From Lineus longissimus (Eukaryota; Nemertea; Pilidiophora; Heteronemertea; Lineidae): a DNA stretch of 64,000 nucleotides. The position numbers and the translations under genes are program-made. The stretch lies in the NCBI RefSeq assembly GCF_910592395.1, contig NC_088312.1, forward strand, positions 7,998,001 to 8,062,000, written 5' to 3'. Under the pieces are notes generated by a model, which made no database searches, had not been told where the DNA came from, and saw only the letters and a program-made list of their open reading frames with translations. This document shows, in pieces, positions 57,269-64,000 of the stretch; the stretch's first letter is position 1, and each line of letters starts with the position of its first letter.

Positions 57269-57310
57269 CCATTGTTGAGATTTACGTCATTTTCGTGACG
57301 TCTTGCGTGC
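57269..57310 (-). promoter_or_regulatory. CRE-like upstream element of Cys-rich gene 2
   Basis: CCATTGTTGAGATTTACGTC then ATTTTCGTGACGTCTTGCGTG, 165-206 bp upstream of the gene 2 start codon. Aligned with the gene 1 element, the ACGTCATT...CGTGACGTCT core is conserved. A bZIP (CREB/ATF-type) site is the natural reading. Confidence 0.6.
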
Positions 57311-57326
57311 AAAGTGGCAAAAGGCC

Positions 57327-57502
57327 CCGCAAACGAGCGATTTAATCGTCGCGACCTGCGATAACCGCATGTAACAATAATCGGTAAGCGCAGCGCAAAA
57401 GAATCTCTCGTCTCTGCGGGTAAAACCGGTCATCGCTGCGACCTGCGATGACCACCGCAAACGAGCGATTATCGTTGCGCAATTTAAATCACTCGTTTGC
57501 GG
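57327..57502. mobile_element. MITE-like element, 19-bp inverted ends
   Basis: CCGCAAACGAGCGATTTAA (57327-57345) is matched by TTAAATCACTCGTTTGCGG (57484-57502). An additional copy of the left end lies at 57454-57471, and TGCGACCTGCGAT(A/G)ACC is duplicated inside. The element is 176 bp long and CpG-rich compared with its surroundings. No target duplication was recognised. Confidence 0.6.
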
Positions 57503-58775
57503 ACGCTTTGTAGTAGGCCTACTGTAATCTGAGGAGAGTGAGACCGCTCCGAACTCAGAAATAGGGGTCAGGTATAGTCTCAATGTTTGGTCGTCTTTCA
57601 GAACCAACGGCTTGCCGGAGGCGTCTGCATGGACGAGTAGTTTTAAACCAAATTTAACAATTTACATGTGAAACCTTTTTAATTCTTGTATCAGAATATC
57701 ATATTGGACTGCATAATCGGTAGGCCCTAAAACACAGGAATGCCCGGACCCTGCCTGCGGGAGTGTGAACGTCTTGCGGGTTGAGGTTACAAGGTTCCGC
57801 GTTGCTCGCAGAGTTGAATAGCCTACTTTATATAGTTGTACGCCCATAGCGAGTCGTCGATGTTGATCGTTCTTTTTCGGATAAAAAGATGAAGATACGA
57901 AATGAACCTTATCCGAAGAGAAGCAAACGAATTCTATTTATGGTAAAGTATTTATTGTAGTTTTTTTGCGCATTATTTTAGTAGCCTAAAGCCTATATCG
58001 GCATGCGCATGCAGTGGGGATTTCGGAGCCGAGACAGCACCGGCCTCTCGGCAAGCACGTCGTAACCAACGCGAGGTTGTAGTTTGTGCATGCTGTACGA
58101 GTTAGCTGATCAGCAGAATCCCCGGGCAGTGAACATGAATTCTGGCCAGGTAGTTGGCAAGGAGGAAAAACAAGTCCACTGGGGGCGCCATGTAAGCCAC
58201 TCCTCAAAAGGGTGGCCTTTCCCGGATAAGTTGAGGAAGCACCACTCACTGACCAGCTACTAGCCAGTGTATTGACCAATGACCAGGCCAGTGAACTTCA
58301 TCGATGGCGCTATGAGGCCACTTCCTTCTTTTTCGGAATTCCCTCTTCCGAAATCACCTTTCTTCTGGTGACAGGCACCGACTATAGGCCTACCCGCGGG
58401 CGACGTCGGTCTTTCCGATTCGACCACGATACCGGTATATATGTTTATTATTCCCACAGCCATTTGTATATGTACAAATAAAATACAGGTTATGAAATCA
58501 CGGTGACATTTTATGGAGCCTTTTCACGCTAAACGCGGTATAGTGACCTATAAGCCAAAGGCAACTGAACGGACTGTGAACAACCGCTGTATCCAAAAAT
58601 CGCGTATTATTTTGAAGCGCGACTGGTTGTGATCAATGTCCGCGCAACGTAAACAAATCTTCATCTTGTCACGACGAAGTCTCTGCATTAGGCTACTCCT
58701 AAAAAATAATGCTACAAATCACAGGGAGGCTGCATGAATGCGTTTATAATCTTTCGCTAATTATATAATTTTCAG
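57503..58775. other. intergenic; upstream region of the CCP gene
   Basis: No supported gene. The missing first exon of the CCP gene (start codon and first half of the signal peptide) should lie here or just upstream, but I could not identify it. Confidence 0.4.
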
Positions 58776-58824
58776 ACCTCGTTGCTGATTCCGTGTATGT
58801 TGTTTGGTCAATCCAATGCCCATG
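58776..58824 (+). CDS. CCP-domain gene, signal-peptide exon
   Basis: A 49-nt exon between AATTTTCAG and GTGAGTC. It begins in phase 0 and ends in phase 1, encoding TSLLIPCMLFGQSNAH, the hydrophobic core and cleavage region of a signal peptide. The start codon is in an undetected upstream exon, unless the internal Met is used. Phase 1 fits the CCP exon at 59115. Confidence 0.55.
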
Positions 58825-59114
58825 GTGAGTCGGGTAAGTTGCGACTTTGTAACCTGTGGAAAATTTCCCTACGACACCATTGTTTGCTTACGCCAAACTG
58901 TCTTGAATATTATGATAAGAAAAAGTCGATTATCTCAAATGTTGAAATATGTCACATTCGCAATACTGCAGTTTGGCAGATGGTGGAAGGTATGTTTTCC
59001 TGAACGAAGACAGAATTTCCTTTCACATCTGTAACTGAAATGCAGAGTCAGATTATTCAGGAACTTGAGTAGCCTTTCAGTCACTGGTGACACTTTTTTG
59101 CAACATCTTGACAG

Positions 59115-59339
59115 ATCAAAACTCATGTGCGCCAATCAAGCGACTTCCAAGCCGGCTCTTCCGGCGTGCCCGAAGTTGGCGACATGGCCGCATCATCCAC
59201 TTCTCGTTCCTGTGCGGCAAGTTTCACCAGCTTGCAGACGACATCCCGAAATTCGTAAGATGTGACAATGGCTCGTGGACGGACGGGAAACACCCGGTTG
59301 AGATCAATAGTCTGTTATCAGGGAGGCATATTTGTGTCG
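59115..59339 (+). CDS. CCP-domain gene, CCP module 1
   Basis: 225 nt, phase 1 on both sides (CTTGACAG|AT... to GTCG|GTGAGT). The four cysteines frame a complement control protein module: C-A-P-I-K..., ...H-F-S-F-L-C, ...F-V-R-C-D-N-G-S-W-T-D-G, ...R-H-I-C. The W between Cys 3 and 4 is the typical CCP Trp. It is somewhat divergent: the first loop is Arg-rich and the last loop long. Confidence 0.75.
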
Positions 59340-59748
59340 GTGAGTTTGGGTTGCGGCTTACCATATACACGTATCTAATTCCATTACCATTTAACTAATT
59401 CTCTGTCAGGCGTCGCTGACCAACTATACCCTGAACGTCCGACAAACTTTCCCTTGAGGTCGGGCTGCTCTTCATTGGTGTCTCTACTGGACGCAGACAT
59501 TGGTCTCACGATGACACTGATGGAGCCCTATTATTCCCACCTAAACATAGGCCTCTCGGTAAATCCCTACCTTGGGACCGCAACGCATCTACTTCTACTT
59601 GAAGTGTATATTGGCCAAGAGTTGTTCCATCGGCGTTAAGACAAACACCAACATTAGATCAACGTTGACATCATGAATATAGCATTATGGCTCTTGCCAC
59701 AGGAGCAGCGATTTTACAGCAGCATTTCCTTTACATCGTTGTTTTCAG

Positions 59749-59949
59749 CACGTAAATGTAACGTTGATTCTGGCTGGAAAACCATCCTCCCGCTGAGTGA
59801 CTCCTACAAACCAATCTTGAAGATCACGTTGCAGTGTCCGGCAAACCAAACATTGACCGACTACTACAAGTCCAAAGGCGGCAAGCTCATCTGCCAGAAG
59901 GGCGGGACATGGAATATGAATCTTACGGCGAATTTACAGCTATGCAGAG
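59749..59949 (+). CDS. CCP-domain gene, CCP module 2
   Basis: 201 nt, phase 1 at both ends (GTTTTCAG|CA to AGAG|GTATAT). One CCP module: C-N-V-D-S-G-W, ...L-K-I-T-L-Q-C, ...G-K-L-I-C-Q-K-G-G-T-W, ...L-Q-L-C. It is the second extracellular module of the same protein. Confidence 0.8.
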
Positions 59950-59986
59950 GTATATACGGATATGAGCTCTGGGTAGGAATGTAGAC

Positions 59987-60225
59987 CGTATACTTCAACA
60001 ACGGCAAAGAAACAAGGGGCTACCGCTGTGATGGTTCTTACCAGCCCGTCCGTCTTGTGGTGAAAGAGGGTGGAGTGAAAATTAGCACAACCAGTATTTG
60101 ATTTGCCTCAACTACGGCTCGAGTTGCCCCAACTGAGTCTCGAGTTAATGCCCGAACTAAGTCTCGAGTTGCCCGAACTACGACTCGAGTTGACCCAACC
60201 ACGACTCGAGTTGCCCCAACAGTGC
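59987..60225 (+). pseudogene. broken duplicate of the CCP-gene stalk exon
   Basis: This segment is homologous to 60394-60632 (offset about 407 bp), including the ACTTCAACAACGGCAAAGAA start and the CGAGTTGCCC repeats. A 1-nt loss (CCGTCCGTCTTGTGG instead of CCGTCCGTCCCTGTGG) causes a frameshift into TGA. There is also no acceptor equivalent to the CTTCATAG of the functional exon, so it reads as intronic relic. Confidence 0.75.
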
Positions 60226-60375
60226 AACGAATTGCTCTGCTGTCATCTTTGATATCACGAACATTATCCAAGATAACACAAAAAAGAGCACAAGGAAAAG
60301 AATATGGGAAGAATACCGGAAGAAAGGTAATGGCAATGATCGAGAGAGAAAACTTGATTTTTTTATTCTTCATAG

Positions 60376-60948
60376 ATATGACGGCTGCTGACTTCCGTAC
60401 TTCAACAACGGCAAAGAAACAAGAGGCTACCGCTGTGATGGTTCTTACCAGCCCGTCCGTCCCTGTGGTGAAAGAGCGTGGAGTGAAAACTAGCACAACC
60501 AGGATTCGATTTGCCTCAACTTCGGCTCGAGTTGCCCCAACTAAGTCTCGAGTTAATGCCCGAACTACGTCTCGAGTTGCCCGAACTACGACTCGAGTTG
60601 ACCCAACCACGACTCGAGTTGCCCCAACCACATCACGAGTTGCCCCACTTACGACAATGTCAGCGTTCATACGGCGAATGAAAAAAAAAATCGAAAAGGA
60701 GATGCGAGCGAGAGGAGAGATGCCGCCTTATGAGGCGACAGGAGGAAAAGAAAGTCCAGAGCACTGCGAAAAACCAGAGAACCACTTTGGGGCAAAATGG
60801 CTGAATCCTGGGCCAATCCGCATAGGGCATTCCGCTGTCTTCGTCTGTGAAGAGGGCTATGCGTTTGTGAATGGCAGACGGTTCTTTGTGACCACATGTA
60901 GTCCTGCAGATGGGAGGCTGGTCGTGAAAGCAGTGCCGAAGTGCAAAG
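60376..60948 (+). CDS. CCP-domain gene, Thr/Arg stalk plus CCP module 3
   Basis: 573 nt (191 codons), phase 1 both ends (TTCTTCATAG|AT to AAAG|GTAAGT). The first part is Ser/Thr-rich with a run of seven- or eight-residue repeats (RVAPTKS, RVNARTTS, RVARTTT, RVDPTTT, RVAPTTS), a likely O-glycosylated spacer. A basic stretch (R-R-M-K-K-K-I-E-K-E) follows. Then comes a CCP module with C-E-K-P-E-N-H-F, ...A-V-F-V-C-E-E-G-Y, ...F-V-T-T-C-S-P-A-D-G and ...V-P-K-C. The stalk repeats are DNA-level tandem repeats and should vary between individuals. Confidence 0.82.
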
Positions 60949-61241
60949 GTAAGTCCCAACTTCAACATGTTGGAGCGAGCTATGAGGTAAAGTTTCCCAA
61001 CAGCTTGCAGCCAACATCTTTCGTAGAATGGACGAGGTATGCTTAATATATATATTATTCCAACGCATCCTGCATCTCATATTGACTATACCACTGCACT
61101 TCGTATCTTTCTTTACGTTTACGCTTCATGAATCCTATAACTGCATGTATACTACTAATAGAAAGACATGATGCTTATTCGTGAATGGGCGCACAATTTG
61201 TTAATCCGCACATCGTGTCTGAACTTGTGATGTTCTTCCAG

Positions 61242-61433
61242 CAGTTGTTCAGTGTAAAAGGCTGAACCTGGCCAACACTGTGGCCACACCAAATTCGACC
61301 CTTCAATCTGTAGGCAAGGTGGTGTTCTATTCCTGTCTGGATGGGTACCGGTTTGGAGACGGAACAAGACATAGGCACATTCAGTGCGGACAGGATGGAC
61401 AATGGGACACGAAGATCCCAGGAGGATGCCAGG
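61242..61433 (+). CDS. CCP-domain gene, CCP module 4
   Basis: 192 nt, phase 1 both ends (TTCTTCCAG|CA to CAGG|GTGTGT). It is the most canonical module: C-K-R-L-N-L-A-N, ...V-V-F-Y-S-C-L-D-G-Y-R-F-G-D-G, ...H-I-Q-C-G-Q-D-G-Q-W-D, ...G-G-C-Q. It lies close to the membrane anchor. Confidence 0.85.
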
Positions 61434-61545
61434 GTGTGTATAAACTTCAACACTTTTTAAATGTCTTCTTCGGAGTAAGCTGTGATACTGTAAAATCGGC
61501 CAGGAGCGGTCTAGGGTTTTACTCTTATTTTCTGTCTTTTTTCAG

Positions 61546-61652
61546 AAGCAAAGGTTATTACATATCGCAGGAAATCATCGGGGGCTGAAAGGTGGACCAG
61601 TTGTGCTGTCGTCATTGTGACGATGCTGCTGTTACTAACAAGAATGAATTAA
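61546..61652 (+). CDS. CCP-domain gene, last exon, hydrophobic C-terminus
   Basis: Behind CTTTTTTCAG, entering in phase 1, about 35 residues end in a TAA. They are a short polar segment, then S-S-G-A-E-R-W followed by TSCAVVIVTMLLLLTRMN and the stop. With no cytoplasmic tail and small residues (S-S-G-A) before the hydrophobic run, a GPI-anchor signal is likely, and a short transmembrane segment is the alternative. Together the six exons give about 448 residues. The protein would be a membrane-anchored CCP protein, the architecture of complement regulators and cell-adhesion proteins. Confidence 0.75.
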
Positions 61653-63160
61653 TGGTGTTCGCATGATTACGGATAAGGTTTGGTCGAAAGACTTTTCAGT
61701 GATCAGTCGCATCATATACATGTACTAATCATTTGTAATATGATATTAAGGGTATCTGTCAGCAGGAGGGCTTCATATTTTGCGCCTGGCCTAAGTCCCA
61801 GTATCCACAGACATACTTCAGAGATCAGCCAACTTTTTTCACTGAGTTTTCTGTAGTCTAACACCGTATTTTCAGCATTTCATAGAGTTGGCTCTGTGAA
61901 TTTTTTCCTCCTAGCCACTTTTAAGCCAAGTGGCTGTCACTTTTAGCCAAATTGAGTCAGCTCCAGCCATTGCCGATCGTTTGTCCTCATGGGGCCGACC
62001 CAGCCCACAGTAACATGTGCGAGAATGGCAGCCCGGCAGTACTGAGACTAGCAAATCAACGAACGAGTCGAGGAACACGTGACCGGAGACTCCATGGCAA
62101 CGAAGCGAGCGGGAAACTATCCGTGTGCGTAAGGCGACCAGCAGCGCCACAAAAATCACTAGCGACAACGGGTAGAAATACAATGCAGACGATAGCAACC
62201 ACGTGTGATAGCGCGGCCGCACGCAATCGTTCCTTGGTGCATTTGGTGTGGAAGTGGATCTTTTTGACAGACTTTGATCAATTTTCGCACAACACTATTA
62301 CTCTCTCGCCAAATCATGGCAATTCAAATTGAATTCGCAAAATTTTTAGCCAGACATTGTTTTATATTCGCCACTCATGTGCAGCATTCCCAAGTGGCGA
62401 AAATGCGAATGGGCGCGCCAACCCTGATTTCAAAAACATATTTGAATTTGACCACTAAATACTGACAAGTAAGGGCCAGGTGACCCCTCTTGAGTCTTAG
62501 ACCCACCCGAGGGAACTGTCAGGTCTATGTCTTGCTATCCACAGAACCTCCATGTAACTACCTAGTGAAAAGGACACTGTCGGGAAGAAAGACATAGACC
62601 CATCAAGTGATCATAACAAAGGATTCCTGAAAGAGACTGGACTAATTTATGGATCAGCAAAAGGAATAAAATGAACACCAGACTTTCGTTTCACAGTAAA
62701 ATTATATTTGAAACAGTGGCAGAGTATATACTGAGAGAGACTCTTAAGTATCTTTCTTTCAAACTATTAAAACACTATTACATGTATCATTAACAATGCT
62801 TTCTGGTTTTCCCAGCTTCTTAAGTATAGAAGACACTTGATAAAATAAACTGGTAGGCAATTACTACAAACTGTAATACGTCAACTTTTTGGCTAAGACC
62901 TAGAATTTCATTTCTATCCCCTGAAACTCCCCATTTTAAACCATCTGAATACATGTAGATATGAAATATGTACAACATTGTGTGAGAATCTTGATTTCTG
63001 AAACAATATATATTACATGGAGCCTTGGAGGGAAATTCTATAAAATCAGAATATAAAATTGTTTATACACAAAACATATGTACACGTCATGCACTGTGCT
63101 TGGATGGGCAGACTGCTGTGAAGGGTTAGGGACATAGGTACGAACATACTTTTGCATTGG
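61653..63160. other. 3' flank and intergenic
   Basis: No further gene recognised. The first plus-strand AATAAA after the CCP gene is at 62664-62669 and another at about 62842. The open frames at 61911-62465 have no domain and overlap on both strands. Confidence 0.45.
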
Positions 63161-63345
63161 ATTGGATGGAAACACTGTTGTAGTGTATGGACAAACATAT
63201 ACTGTTGTGGTGGATGGATACATTGTTGTGGTGGATGGACTTACATATACTGTTGTGGTGGATGGATACATTGTTGTGGTGGATGGACTAACATATACTG
63301 TTGTGGTGGATAGATACACTGTTGTGGCAAGATCAACAGTACCAC
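63161..63345 (-). repeat. 48-bp in-frame minisatellite (16-aa repeat)
   Basis: ACATATACTGTTGTGGTGGA starts at about 63195, 63243 and 63291, giving a 48-bp period. The minus strand reads S-T-T-T-V-Y-V-S-P-S-T-T-T-M-Y-P repeats within a 110-codon frame (63038-63370). Because 48 is divisible by 3, the frame survives on both strands, so openness alone is weak evidence for a gene. A secreted Thr-rich protein is possible, but no signal peptide or splice support is visible. Confidence 0.7.
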
Positions 63346-64000
63346 ACAAGAAGTTGAGAACATGTAACATTTGTTAGATCTTCAAATAAATGCTTATTGC
63401 TCTGAAGAGGTGGATGGATGGCTAAAAAACAATTTGATATACATTTATCACAATACAATCATTTTCAAAACTCATCGTTGTACAGTGTGCGACAAAGACA
63501 TGATGTCAATTGTGTCCAAGTTTTGATTTCATTTTTACCCTCATGGCATACTTTCTAACTGACAGGTATTCTCAACAAACTTGTGGTCACTTTTACAGAC
63601 TTTTATCAAGAGTTGGGGCACTCCGTACCTCAAATCTTTGGATAAATGGCTGCTGATTGCAAGAATATAAACGAAGACATGTCTTTGTCCTTGCTCATAG
63701 CAATATTTAAACCAAGCCTAAACATTAACAGGTTATACATTAAACTAGTAATAATACAAATAACAGCGTTGATTTTATTTTTGCCAACTCACTTGCTGGA
63801 CGACCCTTAATAACAATACTTAACAAATGAACATGACACATAGACAAAAGTTTGGCAGATACATCGAAGTTTCTATTGGACATCATTGAAGCAATAGTGA
63901 AATACATGTACATGTTATCATGGATCGCTATATTGTATGAATGGAAAAGAATCCCTGTGATACCAAGAGGCATTTCATAAAATAGCAGAGCGAAGTTTAA
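63346..64000. other. no gene recognised
   Basis: AT-rich sequence. The 77-codon minus-strand frame at 63740-63973 has no recognisable domain. Confidence 0.45.

Noticed and set aside
58804-59034. Plus-strand frames between the signal exon and CCP module 1
   Set aside because: They lie in the intron defined by a phase-matched donor and acceptor and show no CCP cysteine pattern.
60038-60670. 210-codon minus-strand frame rich in Val-Arg-Ala-Thr repeats
   Set aside because: It is the antisense of the CGAGTTGCCC repeats of the CCP-gene stalk. Repeat periodicity keeps it open.

Overview
This is a eukaryotic window. Genes are split into exons with GT/AG junctions and long AT-rich introns, and there is a tRNA-derived SINE, several MITE-like elements, minisatellites and long homopolymer G tracts. 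The multi-exon Rab27-effector-type and CCP (sushi) genes, the density of ACATGTA-type sequence and the repeat content suggest a marine invertebrate, most likely a lophotrochozoan (mollusc or brachiopod). The phylum is an inference.

Layout. (1) 1-11.9 kb holds no gene I can defend, only tandem duplications at 4.0-4.4 and 6.7-7.1 kb. (2) 15.4-11.9 kb, minus strand, is the 5' part of a synaptotagmin-like (Slp/Slac2) Rab27-effector gene. Four exons with matching phases encode the Slp homology domain: helix, 8-Cys zinc finger, SGxW helix. (3) 39.5-19.3 kb, minus strand, is the centrepiece. Two constant exons encode a ~210-aa coiled coil and a ~180-aa disordered linker with a SUMO-interacting motif. 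They are followed by 17 consecutive terminal-type exons. Every intact one starts in phase 0 behind its own 3' splice site and ends in its own stop codon. Fifteen carry C2H2 zinc fingers (about 50 fingers in all), one carries a piggyBac-transposase-type zinc ribbon, and one is decaying. A further relic lies between two of them. This is the organisation of Drosophila lola and mod(mdg4), but with a coiled coil in place of BTB: one multimerisation module joined to a menu of DNA-binding modules. (4) 40-51.7 kb is repeat-rich, with MITE-like elements, a SINE with an exact 12-bp target duplication, and a few isolated exon-like pieces. (5) 51.8-53.35 kb is a ~64-bp satellite of about 25 units. Its monomer looks like a decayed C2H2 finger, and it shows a higher-order period of 9 units. 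(6) 54.7-57.1 kb, minus strand, holds two paralogous secreted 10-cysteine peptides. Each has a two-codon first exon, a basic RxRR site and a shared CRE-like upstream element. (7) 58.8-61.65 kb, plus strand, is a cell-surface CCP-domain gene with four CCP modules in phase-1 exons, a Thr/Arg/Val heptad stalk, a hydrophobic C-terminus and a broken duplicate of the stalk exon. (8) 61.7-64 kb is intergenic with an in-frame 48-bp repeat.

All exon boundaries come from reading splice sites, phases and peptides by eye. There is no transcript evidence.
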